Shown piece after piece: positions 9,122 to 20,700 of a stretch of 64,000 nucleotides of DNA. A model generated the notes under the pieces. It did no database searches. It was not told where the DNA came from and saw nothing but the letters and a program-made list of their open reading frames with translations. The translations under genes were made by a program, and so were the position numbers. Source of the stretch: Pelagophyceae sp. CCMP2097 (taxonomy: Eukaryota > Sar > Pelagophyceae); the NCBI GenBank assembly GCA_026770575.1, contig MU657251.1, positions 65,326 to 129,325 on the forward strand, given 5' to 3'. Numbering within the stretch: the first letter of the stretch is position 1; each line of letters opens with the position of its first letter.

Positions 9122-10882
9122 ATGGTGCTCCGGCTGGCGTGCGCGGCGCTGGCGCTGGCGGCGGCGCACGGCCTGACCTCGCCGCGCTTGGCGCGCCAGG
9201 CGCCGCGCATGCAGTTCGAGGCCGGCGTGACGGTGTCGGCCGAGCGCGTCGCTGTCGTCGGCGCTTCGGGCTATATTGGCCGCAACGTCGTGCGCGAATG
9301 CGTCCGCCGCGGGTGAGTCCGCCGCCGCCGCCGAGCGCGCGCAAACAGCCGAGCGCGCGCAAACAGCTGAGCGCGCTAAAACAGCTTCGCGACGACGGCA
9401 GTCGTGCGGAGCGAGGCGCGGCTGACGGCCGAGACGCGCGCGCCGCTCGAGGGCGCCGCAGTCGTCGACGCCGAGTGCGGCGACCAGGCGGCCATCGAGG
9501 GCCTCTTCAAGAAGGAGAAGATCGACGTCGTGTGCGTGCTTTGGCTTCGTGCGGCCGGACGCGCCTCGCCGTGATGTGACGCCGACCGTATAGCCGCGTC
9601 GCCGCAGGATCTGCTGCCTCGCGAGCCGCTCCGGCACCGAGTCCGACTCGATGGCCGTCGACTACCAGGCCTCGGTCAACGCGCTCGAGGCCGCCAGGGC
9701 CGCCGGCGCCCGCCATTTTGTGCTGTGCGCCCCCCGCCTTCGTGCCGCCAGAGGACCCGTCCACCATGCGCCCGGCGCAGGCTCTCGGCGCTGTGCGTCC
9801 GCAAGCCGACGCTTGCCTTCCAAAAGGCCAAGCTGAAGACGGAGGTGCGCTTGCCGTTAGCCACTGGCTTGAAAGCGCTCCGCTCGACCTTTGACGACTG
9901 GGTTGAAAGCGCTCCGAGGCCCGCCCGTGGCGCGGCCACAGAGGCGATTCATAGGCGGCGCTCGCGGCGCAGACGGACGTGACGTGCGTGGCTGCCTTTC
10001 CCTGCCGTGGCTCGACTGACGTGTGCGGCGCAGGTACTCGGTCGTGCGGCCGACGGCGTTCTTCAAGTCGCTCTCCGGACAAGTCGAGATCCTCAAGGGA
10101 GGTCCGTGGCCCCTATTGCGCGCTCGGAGGTCCGAAGGAGACGCACGTATCTCCAGGTGGCCCCTTTGTCTACTTTGATCTCGGCGGCGGCCGCTCTGCG
10201 AAGCACTCGGCCGCGTCCATTTTCGCGTGGGGTTCTCATTTTGCGCGTGGAGCCGCATTCTCCCTGTTCGCGTGGGGCCGCCCTTTGCGCGGGTTCGGCC
10301 CCTCGGCGGGTCCCCTGCGCGACGGGTGGGCCGCAGGTGCAATCCGATCTCCGAGGCGGACCTCGCGGCGGCCATTGTGGACTGCGTCTGCGACCCGAGC
10401 CGCAACTCTGCATCGGGCGACCCGATCTGGAACCTCGGCGGGCCCGAGTCTGGCATTTCTATGGAGGCGCAGGGCGAGCTCATCGCAGACGCGCTCGCCG
10501 TCCTTCGCGGCGTCCGCCGCACTCTTGCAGCCGAGGTGGCGCAACCGCACCCGACGCCGGAGGCGCGCCTTACTAGGAGACGAGCGGTTCCGAGCGCAAG
10601 GCGCCGTGGCTCTTGCCCGTGCCCATCTCGCTCTTCGACGTGATCATCGGGGGCATCGACGCCGTGGCGAAGCTGACGGGGTCGGCTAAAATCGCCGACG
10701 CTGCCGAGCTCGGGCGGATCGGGAAATACTACGCGGTAGAAGACATGCTCACGACCAACCCGTCAGAACAATACGGCAAGACAAAGCTCCTAGAACATTA
10801 CAAGCGCATCGCCGTAGAGGGCCAGGAGTACGACCCGTACACCACCATGTTCGCGCCCGCCACCAAGAACCTCGCCAAGTAG
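9122..10882 (+). CDS. DVR: Divinyl (proto)chlorophyllide 8-vinyl reductase, plastid
   Basis: Nine exons are inferred: 9122-9312, 9385-9531, 9608-9724, 9781-9844, 9955-9983, 10034-10101, 10157-10202, 10337 to about 10535 (or 10511) and 10577-10882, giving about 380-388 aa. The N-terminus is a signal/transit leader. [15 protein letters not shown] is the NADPH-binding glycine motif. Further family blocks are [64 protein letters not shown] and [15 protein letters not shown]. The enzyme reduces the 8-vinyl group of chlorophyll precursors. Exon 5 is only 29 nt. Intron 7 needs a GC-AG junction (GCACTC..CCGCAG). The donor of intron 8 is ambiguous. Confidence 0.85.
9333..9386 (+). repeat. Three 18-bp tandem repeats covering the DVR intron 1 acceptor
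   Basis: Units at 9333-9350, 9351-9368 and 9369-9386, consensus GAGCGCGCGCAAACAGCY. Each ends in AAACAG, a possible 3' splice site. Only the third keeps the DVR frame open (..RRG|FATTAVV). Confidence 0.85.
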
Positions 10883-11217
10883 AACCGTTGCTTGCCGCGG
10901 CCCACCGGCCAGAGACGGCCTTTGACGGACCCTTAACTTGAAGGCTATCGGGCTATCGGCTATCGAAGGCCAAACGAGGCGAGCCTCGGTCGCTGGCGTG
11001 GGACCGAAAGGCGCATCTGCAGAGGGGCGGACGCTCGATGCGCTTCCTCGCGTCTCGGCACTCTGGGCTGGTTAAGCTGGTGGGAGCTCGAGCGCAGGTG
11101 CCCGGGAAGGGTCCACGCGCAATTACAACTCAGTCGCCCCGCACTGGCAGATCTGCAGATCGCGCAGGACGGAGGGGATGCGCGAAAAAAGTACTACTTT
11201 GGAGCATCGAGTCTCAG

Positions 11218-11316
11218 CTCTCCGGGCTTGCCCATGGTCACAGGCGACGGCGTTGCAAAGAGGGGAAGCAGGGCTTTCGAAATCCGTCGGCCGTGACCAT
11301 GGGCAAGCCCGGAGAG
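11218..11316. mobile_element. 99-bp terminal-inverted-repeat element, copy 1
   Basis: Perfect 24-bp inverted termini: CTCTCCGGGCTTGCCCATGG.. at 11218-11241 and its complement at 11293-11316. The 51-bp centre includes GGCGTTGCAAAGAGG and GGCTTTCGAAATCCGTCGG. It has no coding capacity. The whole unit is repeated at 11522-11620 with the same length. MITE-like. An introner-type origin is possible. Confidence 0.8.
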
Positions 11317-11521
11317 CGGAGCTCTAGGTCGCCAAAGTTTGACTGTTTTTGACCTTCTTGGGGCAATTCTGCGCCCCGGCGCTGTTACTTTTGCTCGTTG
11401 AGCGTTCCTACACGTTAGGGGTTGCCCCTGCACTGGCCCCACACCAGTATTTCCCCTATAGCGACCGCCCACGGGCCGAGAACCGATGAGGGTACTCGAA
11501 AAAGGTGCGACTAAATCTCAG

Positions 11522-11620
11522 CTCTCCGGGCTTGGCCATGGTCAAATGCAACGGCGTTGCAAAGAGGAGAACCAGGGCTTTCGAAATCCGTCGGCCGTGA
11601 CCATGGGCAACCCCGGGGAG
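11522..11620. mobile_element. 99-bp terminal-inverted-repeat element, copy 2
   Basis: Same 99-bp length and same central block as copy 1, with scattered substitutions in both arms. Here the inverted repeat extends outward (CTCAG at left, CTGAG at right). Same orientation as copy 1, 304 bp downstream. Confidence 0.8.
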
Positions 11621-11933
11621 CTGAGGAAACGCCCACCAAAATTCGACTCACCTCAAACTTCGTAAAATCTCTCTCTTCTGGACTTGGAATTGTCAATAAG
11701 CCAGATTTTGAGAATTTATCAAGTCTAAAATGGGGCCTTAAGTCCACCACGGAGGACAAACGGACCGATGCTCTCGTGGAACGGATCTCCAAATCTCCAT
11801 TCGCGCAACCCCTCCTAGAGCGCGCGCCGAGACAAGCCGAGCTCGAGACAGTTCCGGAGCCGGAGCTCTCTTCTCGAGCCTCGGACTCGAGCGTCGACGC
11901 GTCGACGAGGCCTGTGGATCAGGGCCGGGCCCG

Positions 11934-14900
11934 ATGGCCAGCAACCGGCGTCGGCTCCCCGGCGCCGTTGGGCGGCGGGACGCCGCCGAGGCGGGGGAGC
12001 GCGTTTCGTACCGGCGCGACGACTACGCGGAGGAGGAAGACGACTGCTCGTCCTGGCGCGTCTTCTGCTTCGGCGTCGTCGCCTGTGTCGTTCTCTTCGG
12101 CTCCGTACACTCCATCGTGAGCCTCGCGCCGGGCGGGGACGCGCACCACGGCGCGGCACCAACGCCGCAGGTACGCGCCGCGTCGCTCGGAACCCTCGGC
12201 GTGCCCGGCTCCGCCGCCGCGGCCCGCCGTCGCAGCGTGCGTACGTAGGTGCGCGTCTTTTCGAAGAAGCAGGGCCGCGGCGGGGGCAGCAAGCATGCGG
12301 CCGCCGCAGCGGGCGACGGCGTTCAGCGCGACCGCTCGTTCACGGTGGCGGCCGCGTCGCGCGTGGAGACGCGTCCGGCGAATTGGGCCGAGGGCTGCGG
12401 CGCGGCGCCCGTCCGGCTCTTCATCGCCATTCAGTCTTCGCCGTCTGGCGGCGCGAATCGCCAAGCGACGCGCGATACGTGGCTAACCTGGGCCGAGGAC
12501 GTCGAGCCCCAGCCGCGCCACCGCTTCTTCATCCACCAGCGCGAAGGCGGCGGCGACGAGGCCGCGGGTAACGATGAAGAGTGCGTTCGTGCGCCACTCT
12601 TCGAGGGGTCCACGGAGAGTGGTGTGGTGTCTTCTTCCGGCGCCTGATGCTGCTGCTGTAGCGACGTGGTGGTGCTGCCTGGGCCGCCGGGGCCGGTGGC
12701 GTACAGCGGTGCGCCGCCGTGGGCCGGCGAGCGGCGGAGCCTTGAGTGGGCGCTCGGGCATTCGGACATGACGCACTACCTCTCCGTCGCCGACGACGGT
12801 CTCCTCTGCCCCGCGGCCGTTGTTGCCGAGCTGCAGACGCGGCCCGCGAATCGCTTCGCCTGGGCGCGCTACGACTGCGCCGCGCCCTTTTTGAGGATCC
12901 ATTCCGGCTTTCTCGGGCTCAGCCGAGACGTCGCAGAGGTCCTCGTCGAGTCGCAGACGCTCGAGTGCGTGTGGCACCGGGAAAATTGCGCGGGCGGGCT
13001 TCTGCGGCGGAGCACGCGGGACAGTGTCGCTAGGTTCGAGGCCATGTTCTGGGCGCTACGGCTGACGGTCCTCGACGACAGCTACCGCATCCTCCCCGTG
13101 CGTTGATCGAGCCGCGTTTCGGAACCACGACCAAATCGCCTCGAACAGGCCTCGCTCTCGCGCGTGGCGCTGGAGAACGAGCAAGAACGAAACTTTTGCA
13201 AATCGCGAATTTGGGCCGGCAGCCTCGACACTTTGAGCGCCGGCGGCGGCCGGCCGCGCGGCTTCCTCGGGGCGGCGCCGGCGCGGCCCGCGACGACGAC
13301 GACGCCGAGGACGGCGGGCGCCTATGCTGTCGGCGCGGGGCGGACCATAATGCCGGCACGCAACGCATACGGCCAACGGACCGGCGGGCAATTCGCCCCA
13401 AAGACGCCGGCGGCGGTTGAGTGGCAGGTGCGGCGACCCGTGTCGACGATGCCTGTCCGCGCGTGTCGCGCGCGATACAGGGTCCTACAATGTCGTCTAG
13501 GGTGCGACCGCGAAGCAAAACCTCGGCGCGGTGCCGCCGGCGTGGGCCAACGCGGCGCCGAGTACCGGGTTCAATGGCGCGGCGCCGAGGACGGGCGTCA
13601 AGGCGGTGTGCAACGGTGGAAAGATGTGCATCCAAAAGTCGACTGGTGCGTGGACCACTTGTCCAAAGTCGAGTACCCTGACGCCTCAATCGGCAGGACC
13701 TCCCTTTTGCTGGGCCTCGCGAAGGTGCAAGGAGACCGCGCGGTCGGCCGCGGAAGCGGCGAGCGGCGCCGAAGCGGCGCCCGGAGCGGTCGGCGGGCGA
13801 CGGTTGCTCGCGGCCGAGGTCGACGACGACCGCGCGACGCCTCGGCGGTTTGCGCGCGAGGGTCCGGCGGACGCGCCGCGCGCCAGGCCCGCGCGCGACG
13901 GCGGACGGCGGACGGGGACGGCGGACGACGACGACGACGGCGCGGGCGAGGACCGGCAGCCGAAGCGGCGGCGGCGAAGGCGGCGGCGCGACGACGCCGA
14001 GAAGGACGACGACGACGACGGCGCGGGCGAGGACCGGCAGCCGAAGCGGCGGCGGCGAAGGCGGCGGCGCGACGACGCCGAGAAGGACGACGACGACGAG
14101 CGCCGGGGCCGGCGGCGCAAGGGACGACGGTGGCAGCGCGACGACGGCGGCAACGACGACGAAAGCGACGACGCGGAGGACGCGGAGCGCGACGCTGGGC
14201 CGCGGAAGAAGCGCGCCCCGCCGGCCGAGTCCGACGGAGACAGGCTCCGGATTGACGGAGGCGCGCCGGTGCCGCGGACCTTTGAGCCGCGGAGCTCCGA
14301 GCCGCCGCGGGCCGACCGGACCGAGGGCGCCGCCGACGCGCTCCGCAAGGCGCCCAAGCCTACTTTCGAGCCGCCGACGGCGCGGCCGAGTGGGACGCAG
14401 GGCGGCGCGGCGGCGGCGGCCCTGGCGCCGGCCGCGGCGCCGGCGGGATCGCTGTCTTCGTTCTTCGGCGCGCCCGCGAAGCAGCCGTCTCTATTATCTT
14501 CGGCGTCGTCGTGGGTCCGGTCGTCCGCCACGGCGGCGCCGTTGACGGACACGAAGCGCAGCGCTTTGTTCCGCGCCGTCAATTACGATAGGTCGGCGTC
14601 CTGGATCCCGCGCGGCGCAGACTTCCCCGTGCTGCGGCCCGTGTGTGGCCGAGTCGCGGCGCGCGAGTTCAAGCGCCACGGCGTCACGCTGGCCAATGCG
14701 CCGACGGCGGCGGGCGCGCCGGCGATGCCCTTAGTCCGCAAGATGAAAATCGTCTCCGAGCTGCGCGCTTTGGCGTCGGGGCTCAACGCGTCGGCGGCGG
14801 GCGACTGCTCGCCGCTGGACGCGGACTGCGGCTGCTCGCCGCTGGATTTGGATTGTATCGTTGGGGCGCTCCACGGCTCTGGTACCGTGCGCAGAATCTG

Positions 14901-15881
14901 CACAAAAGTCGCCGCGCGCCACCGCGCCGATCGCGGCTGCCCCGCTTTAGTGGCGCGCGACGACGAGGCGCGGTGCGCGCGCTTCGCGGCGCGCGCCTTT
15001 CGAGACGAGGTGTCTACCGTCTCTGTCCTCTCGTCGTTCCCCGGTTCTGGAAACACGTGGCTCCGCAGACTCCTCGAGTTCGGGTCTGGTATTTATACGG
15101 GTTCGATCTACGACGACGCGGCGCTGATGGCGACGCTGCCCGCCGAGGGCCTGGACTCTGGCGCCGTCCTGGTCGTCAAGGCGCACATCTCGCCGCAAGA
15201 GTTCATAGAAAGGATCCAGGTCCCCGTCACGCGCGTCCTCCTGCTCGTCAGGAACCCGCTCGACGCCATCTGGTCCGAGTACCAACGGCGCGCCGCAGGT
15301 GCGAAAATATCTTTCTATTATGCACTCCAAGTCACCCCGCGCTTGCAGGCGGCCACGTGGGTACGCTGGCGGCGCTGCCCGAGGCGGCGGATCTCCAGAC
15401 GTTTGCGCTGAAGCTGAGCTGCCAGTGGATGCTGCGGGCGGTGCAACACTCTCATTTAGCGGCGCTCAAGGGCGTCGCCGTCGACGTCGTGCGCTACGAG
15501 GATCTTGTGCAGCAGCCGCAGCGCGAGTTGCAGCGCGCTCTGCGCTTCCTCGGCGTCCGCACCTCTGAGAGGAGGGCCGACTGCGCCGTGCGCATGGCGA
15601 AGCACGCGTCTATCGCGCGCCGCGCCAAGTTCACCGCGCGCGACGCGTTCGGCGCGAGCGGCGACTTTGCCTGCGCGCTCTGGCGCGCCTTCCAACTCCA
15701 TGGCGCCTCCGCCTTTCTCATCGAGACGCTGGCCTACGAAAACGTCGTCGACTGCCCCGGTTTCCCGACGGCGGAGACACTGCGCCTCACGCGCGCTCTG
15801 CGCGACCGCAACGCGCTCATGTTCGACCAGCTGGAGAGGCAAGCCGGCGCCCGGGAAGCAGATCTCTGCCGGTTCCGGTGA
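11934..15881 (+). CDS. GT31 glycosyltransferase joined in frame to a sulfotransferase
   Basis: Six exons (11934-12170, 12249-12580, 12662-13097, 13149-13427, 13501-15298, 15349-15881) make one open frame of 1204 aa. An N-terminal type II membrane anchor (CFGVVACVVLFGSVHSIVSL) precedes a GT31 domain with FIAIQSS, RQATRDTW and a DxD-like SVADDG. A low-complexity Asp/Arg linker holds an exact 27-aa duplication. The C-terminal part is a PAPS-dependent sulfotransferase: the phosphosulfate loop SSFPGSGNTWLR near residue 940 and the 3'-phosphate site LLLVRNPLDAIWSEYQR near 1012. A Golgi enzyme making and sulfating glycans is inferred. Alternative: two genes, with GT31 ending at the TGA 13104-13106 and the sulfotransferase starting near 13350. 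A 51-bp in-frame stretch near 13640 could be a further intron. Confidence 0.65.
13924..14100 (+). repeat. In-frame 81-bp tandem duplication in the linker
   Basis: Two exact 81-bp units, each encoding 27 residues (poly-Asp, GAGEDRQPK, then eight Arg and DDAEK), followed by the start of a third. Because 81 is a multiple of three, the frame is kept. Confidence 0.9.
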
Positions 15882-15915
15882 CCCACTTAATGATCCCCCC
15901 ACTTAGTGATTGGTC

Positions 15916-17433
15916 TCACCTCTCTGGCTCGCGGTGCGCCTCGCGGTGCGCTTCTCGATTCTCCTTGATGAGTTCAAAGAGCTCGGGCGCGGCGATGCCA
16001 GAGTTGGAATAGGCCCAGACCGTCGTCGCGAGTTGGAGCGGTTGAAAGGCTTTGACCTGGAAAATACATTCGGCGGCCAGAGCGCGGAAGAGGGCTTTGT
16101 CGGCGTCCGGTCCCTGTGCCTTTGAAAAGGCCCAGAGTGTGTTTGCCAAGTCGATGGGGCGGAAGTTCGACGTGTTCGATTGCGCCACCGCCGACGCCGC
16201 CGCGAACAAATCAGGGGCCGGGATCTCCGCTTTTGCATAGGCCCACACGAAGTTTGCTAAATCTTGTGGCCGGCCCTGCTGCAGCTTTCGGGGCGACGCC
16301 GCCTCGGCCGAAATCGCCTCGAACAACAACGGGGCCTGGAAACCCGCCGACGCAAAGGCCCAGACGAGGTTGGCCAGCTCCTGCACCGACAGCGCGCCAA
16401 TGCGCGTTAAAGCCTCAGAGGCGACGGCGTCGAAGAGCTCCGGCGCTCCGACGCCCGCGGTGGAGTACGCACCGACCGTGGCCGCCAAGGCCTGCGAGTT
16501 AAAGGCGGCGAGGTTGGGCACCGCAGCCTCGGCGGCGGCCCTGAACAGTAAAGGCGCCTCGACGCCCGCGTTGGCGAACGCGCGCACGATGGCCACGATC
16601 GCCTGCGGGTTGAACGTGGCCATCTTTGTTACGGAAGCAGTGGCCAGGGCCTCGAATAGCAAAGGCGCCTTGGCGCCCGCTGCGGAAAAGGCCCAGGCCG
16701 TGTTGGCCAGCGCCTGCGGGTTAAAGTGGTCGATCTTGTTCCCCTTCCGCGGCGCGGCGGGCCGCGTCGCCTCCAAAGCGACGGCCTCGAATAATAATGG
16801 CGCGTCGACTCCGGCCTTTGCAAACGCCCAGACAGTGTTCGCCAGGTCCTGTGGCTCAAAGTCGGATACCTTGCCCACCGCGGCCGCCGCCGCCGCCTCG
16901 AATAAACAAGGCGCCTCGACGCCGGCCCGAGCGTAAGACCAGAGCGTGTTCGCCAGGTCCTGCCCTTCAAAGTCCGCCAGCGCGGGCAAAACGGCGGCGA
17001 CGGCGCCGAGGAGATTCTTGGACGCCTCGACGGCGCCGACTTTTGCGACGCCGCGGCAGGCGTCCGCGATCTCGTGCGGCTTCCAAGGCTGCACAATGTC
17101 CGCATCATAAATACTCGCGGCGGCGGACCGCGCGAGGCGGTCGAGGCGCGCGTCTGGAGTTAGCAGTCGAGTGCTCGCGGAGTTCTTCGTGATCTTGCCG
17201 AGGCGGCTCAGCGCGGCGGAGAGGAGCGACGCCGTGTTGAACTCGTTGGCGCGGGCGTCAAACGTCGAGAGGATAAAGTCGGCGTCCCAGCTCGACGCGA
17301 TTTGTTGGTGCAGCGCGATGGCCGCACCCTTTTGAGCGTACGCCGACGGCGTCACAGACAGAAACCGGCCGACCGAGCGCCGCGATACATTCGAGCGCAA
17401 CGACGCGGCTGTCGACCGCCACGCGAAGAGCAT
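15916..17433 (-). CDS. Octotricopeptide-like (OPR/RAP-type) organellar RNA-binding protein
   Basis: Intronless, 505 aa from the ATG at 17433 (an upstream in-frame GTG was not used). The N-terminus is Arg/Ser-rich and free of acidic residues, a mitochondrial or plastid presequence. The rest is about nine repeats of 36-40 aa with the signature QDLANTLWAFAKAGV-APLLFEA. This matches helical repeats of OPR and RAP proteins that bind organelle transcripts and control their stability or translation. No RAP domain is seen at the C-terminus, which ends in HREAHREAHRE. It converges on the sulfotransferase gene with only 34 bp between stop codons. Target RNA unknown. Confidence 0.75.
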   Translation of the reverse strand: MLFAWRSTAASLRSNVSRRSVGRFLSVTPSAYAQKGAAIALHQQIASSWDADFILSTFDARANEFNTASLLSAALSRLGKITKNSASTRLLTPDARLDRLARSAAASIYDADIVQPWKPHEIADACRGVAKVGAVEASKNLLGAVAAVLPALADFEGQDLANTLWSYARAGVEAPCLFEAAAAAAVGKVSDFEPQDLANTVWAFAKAGVDAPLLFEAVALEATRPAAPRKGNKIDHFNPQALANTAWAFSAAGAKAPLLFEALATASVTKMATFNPQAIVAIVRAFANAGVEAPLLFRAAAEAAVPNLAAFNSQALAATVGAYSTAGVGAPELFDAVASEALTRIGALSVQELANLVWAFASAGFQAPLLFEAISAEAASPRKLQQGRPQDLANFVWAYAKAEIPAPDLFAAASAVAQSNTSNFRPIDLANTLWAFSKAQGPDADKALFRALAAECIFQVKAFQPLQLATTVWAYSNSGIAAPELFELIKENREAHREAHREPER

Positions 17434-17752
17434 CGCGGGCCTCGCGCTCGCGGACCGAGACAGACGCCAGACGGGCACAGCCTTGAGTCACGGTTCGCCC
17501 CAAATCTCGCCAAAACCAACCCTTTTTTTCTGAAAAGTTGGCCGAACAAAAATTGAACAAAAGCAGGCTACAAAAGCAAGCTGGCCCGCGCTTCTGGTGG
17601 CCGGACTGGAAGGGCCTCCGCCGAGTCGCGGCCATCCCCCACCGACGGATTCCAGACATCCACGATGGAGCGCCCGCAGCCCCGTCGAACCAGAGGTCCC
17701 AAAGGCCGTTTAAAAGCACGCTAGGGTTCACAACAGACACAATTGTCCTCGG

Positions 17753-20700
17753 CTACGACATGTTCCCCTTTGCGCGGTGGTGCGCCGGGATGTGGAGCCA
17801 CTCCGCCTGCTCCTTGGCGTCGGAAATGCTCTCCTTGAGGAAGGCGAAGATAGTTGGATAGGACGAAGCCAGCTGCTCGTACCGGTGCTTGTGCAAGACC
17901 CTGCCGAAACGTTGAGGCGGGGGCGGCCCATGCGAGGGCCATCCTTCGAGGGGGGACTCACAGCGCGTTGCACTTCGCGGTGATGCAGATGACGTCGACG
18001 TTGAGCGTGATGTGCACGTCCGACGGGACCACCTAGAGAAGGCAGGCCTCCGAAAGGCACTTTTGACGGCCTCGTTGCACGCAGGAAGACGCACGATGGT
18101 GGGCGCGCCGACGTTTTCTCGCGGGCCACGGAGCGTGTCCGGGAGTCTGCTGCTCTCGGGCAGGAGCGCGAGGCGGCCGCCGGCCGTCACCGTGTACTTG
18201 TGCATGACCAGGAGCCGGCCTTCTAAGACAAAGGCGACTTCTCGGGCGTTGATTCGCGGGCCGTTGACGACCTGGCCGTGGAGGTACGCGTTTGGCTTCA
18301 AGTGCGGGACCAGAGTCGCTAAAGAGGCCGGGAACTTGCTCTCCAGCTTGCAGAGGAGGGGCACTCTCGCCAGCGTCTCGCGGTAGACGTAGACGAGGCA
18401 CTGCGCTCGTAGGCGGGGCGGGAGAGCGAGGATGATTTCTTCTTCGTTTGTGGAACCATTATAGGACATGTCGAACGCGTGGTTGTGCAGGATCCTGTCC
18501 GAGAGCGGCCCGCGGTGGACGCCGCGGTCCTTCAAGAAGAGCCGGAGGAGTTGCATGGCCTGCGTCCTTTGGCGGCCGATGGGGTTCATGTTTTTGATAA
18601 TGTCGAGGACGATGTTGGTCAGATAGGCAAAGAACATGGTCCCGATGACCTGGCAGCAGATGACCACGACCATGCCCGCCGCGTTGTCCGTCGACGGCCG
18701 CACGTCGCCGTAGCCAACCGTCGTCATGGTGGCAAAGGCCCAGTACAAAGCGGTGATGTACTGCGTCAGCCTCGGTTGGTGCCTCAGCCTTCGGGATTCG
18801 TCGCACCGAGCGCGCGGCTTGAAGCACTCGCCGTCGTCCGTCAAGTTGGCGTAGCGGTCGGCGTCGGGCGTCCAGACGCAGTAGTCGTCGAGCCAGGACG
18901 TCTGGTGGCACCGGTGATAATTGTCTCCCACGAAGAAAAACGCGCACGATAAAAGGTGCGCCGCAAACGCCGTGATGACCAAAGGCTTCGAGAGCTTTAG
19001 AATCGCCGGGTTCAAGCCTAAAGACTCTTCGCAGGCGTCCAAAATCTTGGCAAACTTGGCCATGCGCGCAATTTTGGCGATGCGCGCCAAACGCAAAGCC
19101 TTTAAAAGCTTCAAGGAACGGAGCATGCCAGAGTCGCCGATTCGGTCAAAGGGGAACGTCGATAAAAAGTCGACGGACAGCCATCCTCTCGAGTATCGGT
19201 CGAAAATGTCTTTGCGGTTGTGGACAAGTATTCTCTTGTCGTCAAAGTAGGCCGTGTTGCAGGCGACGAGCAAGTCTAGACCGAATAAGAGGTCCGTGGC
19301 GATGTTCACCGCGTTCCACGCCTCTGAGACGTGCGCGTCGCTGATGCTGAAACCGATGCCGTACGTCACGGTGATGACCGAAAAAAGGATTAAAAGGCAG
19401 ACAAAGCAGTCCCAGCTGACCTTTGGCGTCGCGTCGGGGTGGAAGACGCGCCTTTCCACCCAGAGGGCGTACGGCTTCAAGTTGACGTCCGCGGGCGCCT
19501 CGAAGACGTCGTCCGGCTCGGGACCCTGGAAGAAAGTCGGCGAACCCACTCCAATCTTGCCCATGATCTTCACCACGCGCAGCGCCTTCATCGCCTTTAA
19601 AGAGTACCCGGCCTTCTTGCCGCCGCTCGCCGGCGCCGGCGCCGCGGAAACGTCGAGGGCGCTGGTCGACGTGCGCCCGCCAGAGGCGAGGCCGGCCTCG
19701 GCCTCGAGGGCCCGCGGCGACTCTACGGTGACGGTGAGCGCATGCACAGACTGCATGCCCGTCGCCAGCGTCGCGGGCCCGGGGTTCGACTCGTCGGCGA
19801 GGTTGAGCGTGCGCACCGACGACTGCGTCGCCGTCACCGGCGTCGCGGACCCGTCGAAGGGGGAGATCGCCTCGAACCTCGGAGACTCGAGCACCGGCGA
19901 CGAGGCGAGCCCCAGCGACGGAGCCTCCGCGACGACGAGCGTGCCCTCCGACGACTGTCTGCTCGCCACCGTCGAGGGCCCGTCGGCGGCGCTCGCCTCG
20001 AGCCTCGGCGACGTGAGCCTCGGCGACGTGAGCCTCGGCGACGAGGCAAGCCTCGGTGGCGCGAGCCTCGGCGACGAGGCGAGCCCCAGCGACGGCGCCT
20101 CCGCGACATCGAGCGTGCCCGACGACTGTCTGCTCGCCAGCCTCGAGGGCCCGTCGGCGGCGCTCGCCTCGAGCCTCGGCGAGGCGAGCCTCGGCGAGGC
20201 GAGCCTCGGCGACGAGGCGAGCCCTAGCGACGGCGCCTCGGCGACGATGAGCGTTCGAACCGACGTCTGTCTGCTCGCCGGCGTCTTGGGCCTGTCGGCG
20301 ACGTTCGCCTCGAGCCTCGGCGACGGCGCCACCGCGACGAGCCTCGGCGACGGCGCCACCGCGGCGTCGGGCCTCGACGACGGCGCCACCGCGACGTTGA
20401 GCGTGCGCACCGACTTGATCACAGTAACCGGCGACGCGGCCTCGTCGTCGGCGCCGGCCTCGTGGTTCGGCGACGGGGCCACGGCGGCGTTGAGCTTGCC
20501 CAGCGTAGAGGCCAGCGAGTGCGTGAAGCCCGGCCGCCGGCCGGCGCCGGCTCTGCGCGCCAGCGCCGCGGGCCCGTCTGCGTCGGCGCCGGCCTCTAGG
20601 TTCTGCGACGGGGCCACGGCGACGTTGAGCGCGGCCAGCGACTGCACGGTGCTCGGCCGCTTCGGCGAGCGCCCGGGCGGCGGCGAGCGCCCGGGCGGCG

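Larger units (their letters stand above)
10883..11933. other. Intergenic region with two copies of a short TIR element
   Basis: No supportable protein gene. Frames here are short and lack family signals. Apart from the two 99-bp elements listed separately, a TCGCCAAA motif lies at 11329-11336. Confidence 0.6.

Noticed and set aside
13531..15411. Sulfotransferase as a stand-alone gene from 13531
   Set aside because: That start is GTG. Upstream exons join in frame, so a longer model was preferred, with a two-gene alternative noted.
15886..15912. Repeated CCCACTTA-TGAT as a CRISPR-like or terminator repeat
   Set aside because: Only two units in a 34-bp gap between stop codons, with no spacer pattern.
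18459..18947. Second frame inside the channel gene
   Set aside because: Frame shadow. The channel frame has S1-S6 and filter motifs through this stretch.
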